From the NCBI RefSeq assembly GCF_001632365.1, contig NW_024468510.1, forward strand, positions 1,306,074-1,370,073: 64,000 nucleotides of DNA. Reading direction: 5' to 3'. Each line of letters opens with the position of its first letter. The stretch's first letter is position 1. The notes under the pieces are model-generated. The model saw only the letters and a list, made by a program, of their open reading frames with translations, was not told where the DNA came from and made no database searches. Shown in pieces: positions 45,442-61,659 of this stretch. Source of the stretch: Laetiporus sulphureus 93-53 (taxonomy: Eukaryota; Basidiomycota; Agaricomycetes; Polyporales; Laetiporaceae). Made by a program: the position numbers and the translations under genes.

Positions 45442-47467
45442 TCACTCACATCGGTTGATGTCCGCCTCCCCAGCGCCTGCCCCAAAACCATCCCCTCCCG
45501 GCGTGTTGGCCGCGCTGCTGCTCGTCGAAAGCGACGACGCTGATGTCGATGGTCGCACGCTGCGTCCGCTTGCGACGCCGTACATAGCATGCCCGTGCTG
45601 TCCGTGGCTGTCGTCCACCGCGCCGTACGCAAAGTCCGCCTGAGACGGGTTGAAGCCGTACGTGTCGACCGAAGGCAGTTGGATCATGCTGCGCACTCGC
45701 TGGATACCGCCTGGATGTTCGTCCGGCTGAGGCGAGCTTGACGGACGCTCAGACCCGGCCGACAAGGGCGGGTGCTCGGCGTAAGGCGAAGGGTATGGCT
45801 GCATCGCTTGACTGTGCCTGCGCGCCCTTCGAATGCTCAAAGAACCGGAATTATACGACTTGGACGATGGCGGCCGGGATGACGATGGCGTCAGTGGCCG
45901 GCCTGTTGACTGGTGATGGCTCGAGCCCGGACGTGAGTAATCGTGATGCGAGTAGTGCTGCGAGTCACCATAGTTGTCCTGCATCGACGACATCGACGAC
46001 ACCGAGTATCCCGACGTTGGCCGGCTATCGGGTGACAGACCACCGGCGCTATGGTGGTTCCGGCTCATTTGAATGTTGTTGTAGGAAGTGTACGTGTTAA
46101 TTGCCGGAGGCTGGGGCCTAGACGCGTTCGAATAGCCGCCGTTCACGTTACTGCTGGGGTTCAGCAGACTCGACAGACTGCCTGACGAGTGACTTGACGC
46201 AGCGCTGGTCGGAGAGAACGACCAGTTGCTTGCTTGCTCCGTGTACGGATACTGTGATGACGGCGACGGGAGCATCATCGCATCTCGACCAGAGCTGGCG
46301 TACGCCATTGAGCTGAACGACGCAGACGACGGGGCATCGTCCGTCGGGGTTATGGGATGCATAGGGTGAGCCGAATGCGAGTACATGGCGGTATGTGACG
46401 ACATGGGCGGGTCCGAAGGAACGGTGAGAGGAGGAAGCGTACTTCGAGAATAGGCTGAAGTCCATCCTGGAGCTCCGGGCTGATTGAGCGGGGAGAATGA
46501 GCCTGGCGCAGAGAACCCCCGTGCACGAGGAGCACCTTTGTTCGGTGATAAGGTCTGGGTAGGGGAAGAAAGCGGGACTGGACCCATACCAATTGCCGAA
46601 CGTGGAGGAGCGATGGGAGGAACCTCGTTGTCACGTTTGCGTGGCTTGGGCAGCCGAGGCGGAACGCGCCGCTTGAAGTTGGCGACGACCTCCGGAGGGG
46701 AGTGACGATTGAGCGTCGGGTGCGCTGCAGCGGTGGAAATATTTAGTTGATGCCGCTGAAGCACTAGGGCGATGGGTACTTACACCAGGTGCTTGCGTCG
46801 GGGTCATCAATGGCAGGATCGACATTGCGGAGGTTCACCTTGCGCATAAAACCGTAGATCTAACGACCGAAAGTGCGTGAGTGCGCGGACATGGAGACAA
46901 GTGAAGCACTGACGTTCAGTTGCCGAGAGAAGCTAGCAAAACGCGATTGGCGGTACACGCTGGGAAGGACGTGCAGCGCAAGCTGCTCTGGCCGCTCGAC
47001 GATGATGTGCTCGCCCGCCGGGTCCCAGCGGATCATGTGGTGATTTTCAGGGCGCTCGAGCAGACTTGCGTGGTGGGCGTCAGTGGCGGTGATGATGATC
47101 GACAGGACGCGGACACTCACGCGTAGAGTTTCGTCAAGAACGTTGCCTGCGGCTTGGCGGCCTGCTGGGGCGCGCCCTCTGCCTTTTGCGCTGGAGGCGA
47201 CTCGTGCTTGGGCGACGGAGAGTCGCGCGAGGGAGACTGCGAGCTCGCATCGTGCTGTTGCTGCTGCTGCTGAGTAGCCTGCTGTTGCTGCTGCTGCTGC
47301 TGTTGTGACTGCTGTTGCTGTTCGTCCGAGAGGGTAGGCTGGGAGGTGGTGAGCAGTTGGGGCGGGTAGACAAGACTAGCATTGGTGGTGCCGAGCCCGT
47401 ACGGCTGAGAGTCCTGTCGGTGGTAGGCCTGACGGGTGGAGTAGGTCTGCGGGTAGAGATCAGCCAT
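45442..47467 (-). CDS. HSF-type DNA-binding transcription factor
   Basis: Nuclear regulator with a heat-shock-factor winged helix. The start at 47465-47467 gives MADLYPQTYSTRQAYHRQDS. A polyglutamine tract follows (47253-47323), then a Ser/Pro/Lys linker. The HSF domain reads ATFLTKLYALLERPENHHMI, WDPAGEHIIVERPEQLALHV, LPSVYRQSRFASFSRQLN and IYGFMRKVNLRN, followed by DASTWSHPTLNRHSPPEVV, with introns inside the domain. A basic patch (RRVPPRLPKPRKR) and a long Ser/Pro/Tyr/His-rich tail end at a TGA at 45442-45444. No leucine-zipper trimerisation repeat is obvious after the domain, so it resembles Sfl1/Hms2-type fungal factors more than classical Hsf1. The last codons overlap a GT donor, so a further C-terminal exon is possible. 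Confidence 0.9.
47253..47323 (-). repeat. CAG/CAA repeat (polyglutamine) inside the HSF gene
   Basis: Interrupted CTG/TTG triplets on the plus strand encode runs of Gln separated by Ala-Thr and Ser near residue 55-70 of the HSF protein. Length is likely variable between strains. Confidence 0.9.
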
Positions 47468-50109
47468 GGCGGGACAGGGAAGAGGCACGTCGAGGGCGCG
47501 TGCACGAGGAAGAAGGCGAAGATCTGGAGGAGAGAAGAGGCGAAGCGAGCGCGGTACTTAGCGTGGCTGGCTGAGAGAGGAAGCCGGCGCGGAGAGAGGG
47601 CGAGTGGCTGTTGGTTGTAAATATACGGGCATAGGACAGCAGCTGTGGGACAACGGTGGACTTACGCGGGTCGACCGACCAAACGTAAACGTCCAGATCC
47701 GGGCGCCAGATCAGGCGGCCGTCGCGGGGTCTGCGTCTGCCGAGATTGGAAGGCGGGGACTGGCGGGAGTCTGGTGTGTTATCGCGGGGAGTCTGTGCGA
47801 AAATTCCATGGACGCAAACCAGCGAGTGCAGGTCAGTGCCCATATATGGAAACCCACCACGTTCGGAACTTGCCTCGCTGTCGCCGTGCCGTAACGCTCC
47901 AGAAGCATGCGCATGCCCTCCTCCGCCTCCGGCTAGACTTCATTCCGTTCTCCGTCGACCATTGGCTCCCATTCGAGGGTCCACCCTCGTCCTCTCTCTC
48001 CCACGGACCCTGACACGGACCCCGGCGACCCCTCCGCGCTCCCGCGACTCCGTCCTCCTCACGGTAATGAACGGCCCCAGCGAGCCCATACAGCGCGCTA
48101 GCAGCTGCCAGTCGCGCCAACGGCGGGGACGCGAACGTGCAACGATTCCTGGGTGCTTCTCGCTGGTGGCCTTCGCAGCGATCAGTACGGCGTCCAAGGA
48201 GACTCCGAATTTGCCTTGCCCCGCTTCTGCGTCGTCTGCCGCCGGGATGCAGGCGCGCGCGGCGTCGAGGCAGTGCGCCTTCTGCGCCACAAACCGATTG
48301 CCCTCCGCAACGCCTTCTCGCGCAGTCTCCTCAGCGGATCCGTCGTCTGCACGTATAAAAATCTCCTCCCGCATGAGCAGCCCGCCTGCCCCGGCTGCGC
48401 GCGCGCCTGCCGCTCTACCGCCTATCGTCTCGCCCGGCGTTCACCGCGGCTCAACGTACATGCAACGCTCGCGCCCATGTTCATGCTGGTGCGCTCGGCT
48501 ATCCCCTTGTACTTACCCGACGCGATCATGCCTCTGTCCTGGCGGAGTGACCGAACGGGCACGGCGAACTGAAAGGCAGTGTCGGGCTGCTCGCACGACC
48601 ATCGCACCGCTGCCCACGGCCACGGTGGAACGTCGCGTAATGCCGCTTCCCCTGGCGTCGTTGTCGGCTGCTTCTTCGCACGTGGGTCTGTATCCGCATT
48701 TGCTCGCCCACACCGGTATGGTACACCGAATACTCCATCGACATGACATGCTACGCAACGGACTCGCACGCAACCCGCCGCGGTCGATAGAAATCTTTCT
48801 GATTTCTGTGGACCGCCTTTGCGCTAAGCTTTAGGGCAATGCCGACATGTGCGCTCGCTGGGGGTTCGCCACGTCAGACTGGCTGACAGAACGCAAAGCA
48901 AGGACGGTACTAGCAATGCCCGGCCGCTGCTAATGGCTGGTGATCATGATGTCTGATGCACATCCAGCAGCTGCGATACCATGCTCCGGCCAGATATCTC
49001 CCCCACGCAACGCCATCAGTGACAGCCCGGCGGTTATCTGCGTCGAGAAAGGACATGGTATGCAAATGAGAGCTCAGCAGGCCGCTCTCCAGCGGCTCAT
49101 CACTTGCCTCCTTCAGCCTGGTTTATCCGCAGCGTCATGTGGCCGAGCGCGTCCCCGAGTCCAAGGCCAAGGTCTGTGATCAACCGTCCTGATCACCGAA
49201 TCCACTCAGTGCGCACGCTTCCCATCCTTGCCCTCTTCCTTGGGCCTTCTGTTGATCGCGTCTGATCTTCCCTTCCTCTATCTCCTCTCCCACACTTGTC
49301 CTCTGTCTGACAAACTACTTGCAGCTGCTGCACTAGGCAGATGCATATCGCTGCCATCACACGCACTGACCGCGGTCCGTGTCCGTCCATCGTGTGTACA
49401 ATCGATGTAAATAAGTCATACGCTATGCGCTGTCTAGTGGTGCTGCCGAGGTATATACGTTATGGACGTCCATGAAGGTTAGCAGAGAAAATACCAGTCT
49501 TCCTAGCTAGTGTGCCTGTGGGTAGGGAGCGTGTGTGGTGTGTGTGGTATGATAACTACTAGTACAGTGGACAGAGGCAACGTGCATGTAGAGATTATCA
49601 AAGCCTCGCGGATTTCATGAAAGCAAATGAACGAGTGACAGGAACGTATGATGTGAAGAGAATAGAACAGGGGACGCAAGAACGCGGCAACGCCGAGCGC
49701 GCAAACCCAGCGGCCCAAATCACCACGCGTGAACTGGAATCAGAATACAGAGGATAACGACAAGGAAAGCAATCTTTTGGCCATCCAGACGCGCAGCCAC
49801 AGAGAAGCAAATTCCATCCAGGAGGACGATTATCATCACCAACCGCAGAACATTAAATCCGATCCCCAAACGAAGAACAACGTCCATGGGCCCAAGGAGA
49901 ACGACCCGTCCAACAAGGCAGCAGAAGGCGCCGCGGGCGCGTATTGAACCGAGCGAGTCCGCCTCGCCTGCACTTGAGATCCGCCCGCGAACGATTCAAG
50001 GATATCCAGCGCAGAAGGTCCGGAGCGCGTGTGCTCGATCGATCCCACACGCCAACCCTCGGAGGAAACGCGTTCGCTGCCCGCCAGCCTCACCAGCAGC
50101 GACACAACG
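47468..50109. other. Long GC-rich upstream region of the HSF gene, no supported gene
   Basis: From 47500 to about 48850 GC content is visibly high, and long frames occur in several registers at once, as expected by chance in GC-rich DNA. None has motif support. From 48850 to 50109 only short frames and a GT-rich patch (49510-49550) are seen. The region probably combines a long leader/promoter of the minus-strand HSF gene with the 3' flank of the AGC kinase gene. Confidence 0.45.
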
Positions 50110-53220
<3,111 letters not shown>

Positions 53221-56200
53221 AGCGCGAGAAATGACCGAAACGTTAGAGACGATCGCCAGCGACGACGACCTGAAACGTTTGTGAGAGGACGCGATTGCAG
53301 ACGGTGTACTGCAGGACGGTGTTGACTGCAGCGCGGTGTTTCCTCGCGCAGTGGGTCTCAGCGATAGCTCTGACTTCTGAAATCCTCTCCCCCGTTTTCA
53401 TGCCAGGTAATTACAGAGAGATTATATCAGCAACGGCAAACGCCCTCGCTTCTCCAGGTCTTGACAGACAAGCCCAGGCTCTCGGTGATGATCATCCTCT
53501 TTTAGCGACCGCGCTGCGGTCCCTCACGACGCAAGCGGAGAGTGGTTACTTCTCACGACCGTTCCGCCATTCGACATATTCCCGGCGAGGTGGCAGGGTC
53601 GACAATATGAAGCTTCATAATGAAGTGTACCTGTTTCACAAACGGGACGGAACAATGCAAGAACTCTGCCACCCCATGGCCAACGAATCCTAATGCTCCG
53701 GGTCAGCCGGTATCTTAATATGATGGTGGACTGGAGAGCACAAAGCTAATCAAGAGTATTATGCATTCATAATTGATCGGATCAGCGACTCATGCGGCGA
53801 ACGACGCCAAGATCCACCGGTGGTAGACTAGTACTCTGTGGGTTCGTTGCCGCCTTCAATGGAACACCTCAGGCTAACAATTAGACTATGAGGACCGATT
53901 GGTGCAAGCTAATGCACCAGCATCCCAATGTAGGCCGTAGGGACAGATGCGATGGCGACATGGACCACACCATAAATCGGCAACGAGAGACTCGCAGCGG
54001 CGAACGCTTGCCAGGCGATCCCTATCCTACGTTCATTTGGCGTCCCGTTCTAAGTGCATTAGCGCCTTTACCATACATGGCACGTCTCTCATCATCTAGA
54101 GCAGCTCAAAGGAAGGGTCCCAATTATTCAGTGTCCGAGCTTCACATGGGTCGGTTGGGGGGTGAGCGAGAACGTCGGCCAAGCAGGATGAAAGTCGTCG
54201 CGACGCTCTATTTGTCCAGGCGGACTTGTTCAGGTAGGTGGTGGCGCCAAAGAGCGGGCGTCCGTCCTTAGCATGCTGCGCATCCCATATCGATATTGCG
54301 AACGAGCTACCGGCTCGAGGGCAGCACGCGGCACAGGAGCAGTCGACGATCGCGAGGATGTGGAAGAACCTTCCGGCTGCAAACAGGCTGAGTGGTTAGG
54401 CTGCTTGCGTGCGTTTCACGATCCTGTCGACGTTCAGTCAGGAGAGCATCGCCGCGTTGAGGGAGCTTTTGGAGGAGCTCCAATCAGTTATGCAATGAGA
54501 AATGCAGCACAGATGATTGGAGAGTTCTTCCAACACTCGAGACTGGGGGGAGCATGACCGGCACTAAGTGTGAGGGCACGTGACCGCGACGCGTCTCACC
54601 GCGTTTTACCGCGTCTCGATCGGGCTCGATCGCAAACGCTTCCTGCGTGCAGATCACTCGAGACCGCGGTCATCTGCAGGGGCCCTCTGGAGCGCGTTTG
54701 TTACGTTAGGGCGCCACGCACTCCATATAGAGTTTATTCATCTCGCCAGGAGCGGTTGCGGTCGGTGCCCGATTTAGTTCTTTCGTAAAACGTGACTGAA
54801 GTCTCGGAACTTACATTCAAGTGTCACCAGAGGATCATCGCTTACCTCAAGAAAAAGGGAATGAGGGTACTGTATGGTGCGCGGGTCCGGTGTTTGTGAC
54901 TAATGCGCAGAATGAACAGGCCTAGATGGACGTTGAATCCCACAAGGTGGACATAAAAGGATACTATACATATGTCCATCCTAAATAGCACGTATCAACA
55001 TTGCGTCATACGTCTCGGGCACCACACTACTGATCCGAACACTTACCTTGAGTATTCAAAGTAATGTTGCCATGGTGCGGGCCTCCATGCGCGTTATTAA
55101 TTGAATGAGCCAGGCGGGAGAGACCGTTCGGCTGCAAAAGCTCTACACGTTATGGGTATGCGACGGTAGAGCAGTCCAAATAAGACGTACGTCGACATTC
55201 CATGGAAAGTTGGCGGCGGGCCAATCCAGAAAAATGTGTGCTGATTATGGACGTGACTTGATCAGCCTTGCTGCAAAGCGCCGGTGAGCATGCGGTACCC
55301 GATGATCCTCCTCCAAGACTAGTTGGAAGCTGAAACACCACATTTAAGATCCCATAGGTCACCCGATACAGCCCTTGAAATTCGACGAGCACCAGCACCG
55401 GTCAAAAGCAGCACAACTGAGACTGCCCGGCACGCACATAGGCACAAAAGATAGAACTTACGTGACAGTTACAGCAACACCCCCCCACGCGAGCGGACGG
55501 GATGGAGTGAATTTGTCATTATGTCCGACTAGCGGTCCACCTGACGACCTGACCTCACCGTCAATGCAGCATCCAGGCATCCTGTGAAGTCCGATCGGAG
55601 GTTCACAAGCGGATTCGCACTATAGTTCTCGGCTCAGTGCGCATGCTATCTCGTGCTATCTTCATCCGATTCGCGGATATGCAATGATAGTGTTCCGCGA
55701 TCCTGCTGATACGCAGGAATCACACTGAGGAACGGTCTGTCATCCTGCGTGCGATGCATTCGGTAAGACGCGAGGACTTCCTAGAAGCGGGGTAAACGAC
55801 ATGAAGCACCTACCTGGGAATGCAGGACTGAATAACAGACCTGCTGCTTGATGCAAGGTCTCTACTGAGGACGATAATATCCGAGAGGCACAACTTTGAG
55901 CAGAGATTGCGACCTAGAATGCTAGTCGGTGTGCAGCAGTCGCTAACGGCATCCGAAAAGGAAACAAATAGCACGCTGAGCGCCTGAATTCGTTGCACAC
56001 AGAAAGTTCTGTTTGATGCGACCGAAGCTGCAGTGCGGAAACGCAAACAGTGCAGATTATCTTCCGAGCAGCGAGCCTAGCCGTGACTTTCGTATCCGAA
56101 GGCGGACGGAAGTTGCGTGGGCACTTATATTGATGTCAAGGCGGCAAGCTTGGCAGGCTTAGCTACCTATAAAATGAGTCTCAGTTTGAAAACTCCATCT

Positions 56201-58238
56201 GTGATATCCGAATAACCTGTCATATGAGGTATGATACTGGCGTTTTTCCTCGCAAATTTTGATGCTGATGAATGTCCTTCTCGAGGGATAACTCCGTAGA
56301 CCAGTGTACATGTAACGAGAATAACTCACAAAGCATCTTATACATTATCCCGAGCCTTTGAATTGACGTGCTGAGGGGTGAAAATGAGCCGTTCAAGCGG
56401 TCATTGAAAAGAATGGGCTAGTCACAACCTAGTCAGTACGGTCGATTAACTGAATGCCGATTCTACCGCTAGTTTCCGTCGCAGAACTCATCACTCGTCA
56501 CCTAGATAGAAGCGCATGTCATTGTCAGCCTCGGTCAGACTTGCTATTGGAAGGCTTACATTGTCCGAACTCGCGGAGCGACGTGTACGCGAAGCCAGTT
56601 CCATGAACGGCCAGCTCCATAGCAAACGGTCGCTATGTGGTTCAGACCGATTTAGCAGTCAACCCCGCCAATCTTACGGCTCTACCCCAGCGCACCTGAA
56701 ATGCTTCGTCCGATCTTGCTAGAGAATGCAGGGCTTCACCTAACATTATAACACTTGCTGCTTCTGACAGGTTGAGACGAGTAAACGCACCCTGATACGT
56801 GCGAATCATGTGTCGTCAGCTGCGTCACTGGACGTTGCAAGAATCGAATAGAAGATTCGTCCGTTCTGGATCATCGTGGAAATCGGAGGATGACAAACCT
56901 GCGACATATTCTGAACACAGAGCGCCCCGCATCCGTGGCTTCTGCATGTATAGAAATGAGCAAAAGGGGAAGGAATGAGCCTTCGAGACCTCACTCACGG
57001 CAGCTGTTCTCGAGGAATGTCCGCGAGAGCGCGGGATGCACGACTTGACATGAACGTCCAGGCTGCGCTGGCAGGGTGGGGCAATTGTGACGGCATCTCA
57101 TGCTGCAATAGAAGTATTCTGAACTGCACATAGAGAAGGCCATGTCGAAACGAAGACAAATGTCGTGTGAGTTAATGCAACAGAATGAGATGCATCCATA
57201 TCACTCGCCGTAACGTTATGTTTGGACCACTCCGGCGCAGTTCCGATAAATAGCGGATCAATAACCAATATATGGTCCAAAGATGTACCCGTCGCATGCC
57301 GACTATTATGTGAGGGTGTGACTTCCGTCATGCGCATCAAGGGTATGAAAATATGAAATATGCGACGGTGTATTAGGTATTGACGTCGAAAGGTACGTCG
57401 AAACGTGGCAGTTGGACACCAGATCGGGAAGCAAACCCTGATCAGGTACAGGAAAGATTCTAGTAATGTCTGGCACACAATCTGACAGATGCGGCGCGTC
57501 TTTAAAATGCAAATGGACGCAAGAGTGGCGCCTCGGGTGGAGTTGGTATGCAGTGTCTGTCCATTTAGGGTTACCTTTGGTTTCACAAGTTGCGACAAAC
57601 AAGGCAGCAGTCCGACATGGCTCATGTCTCAGGATTGAGGCATGTGTTTCAACATGCAGAACACCGAGACGTCGACTGGACGCAGTCCCGACAATGTCGG
57701 AGGAAAAAAACACTGATAAGCGACGGGAGCCTCGAGGCGGAAGAAATGTCGGATGTGACCGTTGCAAGCAGAAGATGGAAGGCGAGAAATATGTTTCGCT
57801 CTGTAGAGAAATAGGACTGCAAATGGCGCAAGGTGTGCAAGGGCAAGGCGGACGGAGAGCGCACGTTCCGAGGAGGAATTCTGGAAGAGGATGGTCCGTG
57901 CATCACGGATGCTGACGATACCTCAGATCGCTCGGTCGAGATCTACGGCGCGAGATCTATAGCAGGCACAGTTCGCCCCGACTTTATAATCTGCGCGGTC
58001 GGCGCATTAACTCGTCCTCTCCGCCCCGAACATACCGACACGAACTTGTCGACATCCAACATCCTCGCCTGGCGCTGTCCGGTACGTCGCCCTCAAACAC
58101 CAACATTTCATTTCCAGCGCCGACTCATTCAGCTCCAGATTATCCGGACTTCCTGCTCGCCGTCCCGTGGGACATCGCCCCTCCGAAGAAGATATAAACC
58201 GGTTGGCAGTTGAACGCGGTCCTGCGTCCTGCTTTACC
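53221..58238. other. Gene-poor 5-kb stretch
   Basis: Upstream of the kinase start (first few hundred bases probably promoter) and upstream of the MFS start. Open frames reach about 150 codons (plus 57466-57915, minus 57306-57767) but overlap each other, lack motifs and cannot be extended by splicing. There is one C-rich run at 55483-55489. No terminal repeats or transposase motifs were recognised. Possibly decayed mobile or lineage-specific DNA. Confidence 0.4.
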
Positions 58239-61001
58239 ATGTCTTCTACCAGCCGCGACCCCTCAGAAACACGGCCTTTGCTCCAGCAATCTACGCCCGA
58301 GTCTTATCGCTCGGCCGACGATTTAGGAGCCGCGACGCCGCCGTCTGCATCGCTTAACAAAGCATCCGGGACCGATCTTGCATGGGTCTTGGCCGGACTA
58401 TGGAGTGCGGTCTTCTTGGGCGCTCTCGACGGTATGCAACAGTAGAACAATGTCTCATCCTCATCTACAATATCACTGTCGCTAGGCACCATCGTTGCAA
58501 CGCTCTTGACTCCCATCGGCAGCTACTTCAATGAGTCGAACAGGTCGTCCTACATTGGAACATCATATCTCTTGTCGGTATGCTGTTTTACCCCACTATA
58601 CGGTTAGGTCGTGCAGCATCAATCTCGCATTCCTAGTGTAACTGAAAGACCTGCGATGTAGGTCGCCTGTCAGACATATTGGGACGCAAAGGAGCAATGC
58701 TGCTAGCTCTGTCTCTCTTCGGTTCGTATTAAGCCTTCTGCAGACTATAGCTCGACATTATTGATAAAGTGTAGGAACGGGGACATTCCTGTGCGGTTTG
58801 GCTCCTTCAATGGACGCTCTTATCATCGCACGGGCGGTTGCAGGCATGGGCGGCGGGGGGTAAAGTCACATCCATGAGAACCTAGACACATCAAACGCTC
58901 ATCATATCGATGAAATATCACAGGGTCATGACAGGTTGGCTCGTGTACAATGTTTTGTGACATCAGGCGCTTACAGTTGACCAGTATCCAGCGTTGCTGT
59001 GACTGATTTGATACCTCTGTGAGTTGAACAGAGCCTCCACCTCGGGCGCGTATTCTGATCAGCTTCTATCAGGCGTCAACGAGGGTTGTATCAGGGAATG
59101 ACGAACATGTGAGGATTTATAGCGGTAGAATATCATTCCTATTCCGTACTTGGTGTGCTTATGGCATCTGCAGTCTTTTCGGACTCGGTGCCGGCCTGGG
59201 TGGGCCATTGGGAGGCTGGATGAATGACAACTTTGGATGGTACGTCTAGTCCTGTCATGATGAATTTTCCGTCTGAATTTTCGCCAACTTGACAGGAGAT
59301 CTGCGTTCCTCTTCCAGGTGGAGCCAAACCGTATATCACATTTACCTCGTCTGACATAATTGCCGAACAAATCGCAGATGCCAATCTTGTTGTTCTCCTT
59401 CGTCCTAGTAACGGCGAAGGTGTCGATCAAGCTTCCAGACGAGATCGAGGCACAGAGTCTGCATGCTAAGATCCGTCGGATAGACTTCTTCGGCTCCTTG
59501 ACCCTTGTTGGGACGGTAGGTTGCCTCTTGCTTGGGTTCAGTCTCAAGTCGACAGAAGAGCTGCCATGGTCGGATCCTCTCATCTGGGGCCTGCTGGTTG
59601 CTAGCGTCGTGTGGTGTATTCTGTTCATCCTCGTCGAGACATATCACTCGCCATACCCGGTAATGCCTATAAGGCTCATCAAACAACGGACGCCGCTTGC
59701 AGTTTCTCTGGCTTGTTTCTTCGGCAGCGTAGCCGCGTTCTCCATGGTAAGCGGAATTTCTGTCCATAATCGCAGAACAATATTGAGCTTGTCCGCTAGC
59801 TGTATAATGTCCCATTAGTAAGTAGAATTTAGTAGAAAGAAACATCGTTCTGAAACGGTGCATCATCAGTATTTCTCTGCTGTTAGGCTAAACTCCTCAA
59901 CCGACGCCGGTAAGTATAGCTTCAATCCACCTTTATGCGCGTTTTCACACATCTATCAATCTATGCAGGTCTCCACTTATTGCCCCATTCGGTATGTTGC
60001 GGCCACCTCATTCTATGGACCATTCCGATATGAAGTGCACCACAGGTATCCATTTCAACAGGAAGTGTATTCGCCGGCTGGTACGTACATCAGAATCGAC
60101 AACCCGCAGATTCCGTGGTTGATCCAGCTTACAGGGTCATGAGGAGAACGGGAAAGTTGTACAACTTGACCATAATCTCGGGACTCTTAACGGTCGTCGC
60201 CACGACATTAGTTGTATTCTGGAACGACAAAACGTCTGCGTTTCACTTATGGTTTGATATCGTACCGCAAGGGTTGGGAATGGCTAGTGTGATCACGACG
60301 ACTTTAATTGTGAGGGGGGACTTTACTCCGTTGTACGGCGCTCATCAAACTGATTGAAATCTTTCTAGGCGATGATTGCTAGTGTAGCGAAGGAGGATAT
60401 GGCCGTGGCCACCGGCAGTAAGTTCCAACTTTGAACAAGACACATGGGCGGCGTGCTGAGACAATTCTCCAGTAACTTATTTGTTCCGGACTACCGGGCA
60501 GGTTCTCGGAGTCAGTTTAAGTGGAGCGCTGTTGCAGGCAGTTCTGACCAGAAAGCTGCGAGAGCGTATCACAGGGCCGGGGGCAATCGAGGTGAGTTGT
60601 AACCCCTAAGGTGCAATGTCGGTAGTCTGAACCCCCGTTGTTCAGATCATCGAGAAGATTCGGTGAGTCATAAACCTCATTGTCGTCTTAACCTCTCTTC
60701 ACACGACATCGGCGTAGCCACTCGACGAGCATCATTCCTGATCTCAGCCCCCCTCTGCGTGAGGCAGCTGTAAGCTCATATGCCGATGCCTTACGCATCG
60801 TCTTCATCTGTCAAGCTGCGGCCAATCTCCTGTGCCTCTTGTGCTGCATACCAATCCAAGAGAACCCCTTACCGTGCGTGCATTATTAGGTCACGGCAAC
60901 GATATAGGTTGATCATTGCTTGCAGGGGAACGCACGAAGAACAGGAGGCTCAGTATCGACAACGCAAAAATACAAGGGATAGAAGCATGTCTGACGCCTA
61001 A
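58239..61001 (+). CDS. MFS transporter, vacuolar basic amino-acid / multidrug (VBA, DHA2-like)
   Basis: Fourteen-helix-type major facilitator, probably proton-coupled export or vacuolar uptake of basic amino acids or drugs. Start MSSTSRDPSETRPLLQQS at 58239. Spliced order: GTDLAWVLAGLWSAVFLGALD; TIVATLLTPIGSYFNESNRS; LYGRLSDILGRKGAMLLAL (motif A); IARAVAGMGGGGVMTVSSVA; LRQRGLYQGMTNILFGLGAG; LGGPLGGWMNDNFGW (motif C-like); FFGSLTLVGTVGCLLLGFSL; VYNVPLYFSAVRLNSSTDAG-like block; SISTGSVFAGWVMRRTGKLY; YLFRTTGQVLGVSLSGALLQ; and an acidic/basic tail ending RSMSDA at 60999-61001. Very intron-rich, including an 11-nt exon at 58924-58934 and a 22-nt exon near 59296. All joins keep the frame, so it looks intact. 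Confidence 0.9.
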
Positions 61002-61159
61002 TGACGTTGTAAATTGACTGGCTACGTCCGCTATATATATCCCAATGTGGCCATATTAGACTCTTAATGAAATGACACGATACGATTCTGCTTGATTGAC
61101 GTACAATTGGACAACCGAATGGACACTGTGGCATGATTCCATGTAGATTAAGAGATGGA

Positions 61160-61420
61160 TTATGATGATGCCTGTGTCGGACGCGTCTCTTCGATCCACC
61201 TCCGTGGTCTCTTTTCCACTACCGTGACGGCCCGTCGTCCCTTCATCCCCTCCTGAGCGACTCCATCTGCGAAACGCTCCCGGTCATGTGCTGGGCATGA
61301 TAGAACATTGGATGCGGACACGGTGACGATGGAGGCAAATGCGGTGAGGCCAAAGAGCATAGAGACAACCGTTCGTCGTTGGCGAGGGTTGATGACATTC
61401 AGTGCTCTTGGGAAGATCAT
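61160..61420 (-). CDS. Small single-pass membrane protein, function unknown
   Basis: An 86-codon frame MIFPRALNVINPRQRRTVVS, then SMLFGLTAFASIVTVSASNV as one hydrophobic helix, then LSCPAHDRERFADGV and a basic end VVEKRPRRWIEE. An Arg-rich N-terminus before a single helix, with a short CPA motif after it, is typical of small mitochondrial inner-membrane proteins. I cannot name the family and the mitochondrial location is inference. It is divergently arranged with the mitochondrial uS14 gene (starts 239 bp apart), which agrees with an organellar role. It could continue upstream by an extra exon. Confidence 0.6.
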   Translation of the reverse strand: MIFPRALNVINPRQRRTVVSMLFGLTAFASIVTVSASNVLSCPAHDRERFADGVAQEGMKGRRAVTVVEKRPRRWIEETRPTQASS

Positions 61421-61659
61421 TCTGGAGTGAATTGTCAGTGTGCGCGGAAACAGTGAATCGACATGTAATCTGCACCTAGCTCAATAGCCCATTCCCTCAA
61501 GTTCAATGCTTGAGCTTGAGCGGCTGTCCGCAGTTGTGATACGCGGTGAATGTGTTCGAGGAGAAGGAATGCAAGTCGATGAGGTCAGTCGAGCGCCGAC
61601 TCCTTACGATTTGCCGGTCCGCGCCTCATGGGCGTCTGCCCATCGCTCTCTCCACCACC

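Noticed and set aside
47746..48834. A 362-codon plus-strand open frame
   Set aside because: It lies in strongly GC-rich DNA where other frames on both strands are also open. It has no motif, is rich in Pro/Arg/Ser/Ala as expected for a chance frame, and overlaps the probable leader of the HSF gene.
53295..53693. A 133-codon plus frame divergent from the AGC kinase
   Set aside because: No family resemblance and no splice-extended form; it more likely lies in the kinase promoter or leader.
57306..57915. Overlapping 150-codon frames on both strands
   Set aside because: They overlap each other, contain no motif and show no exon continuation. A CDRCKQK-like string is not enough for a zinc-cluster domain because the remaining cysteines are absent.
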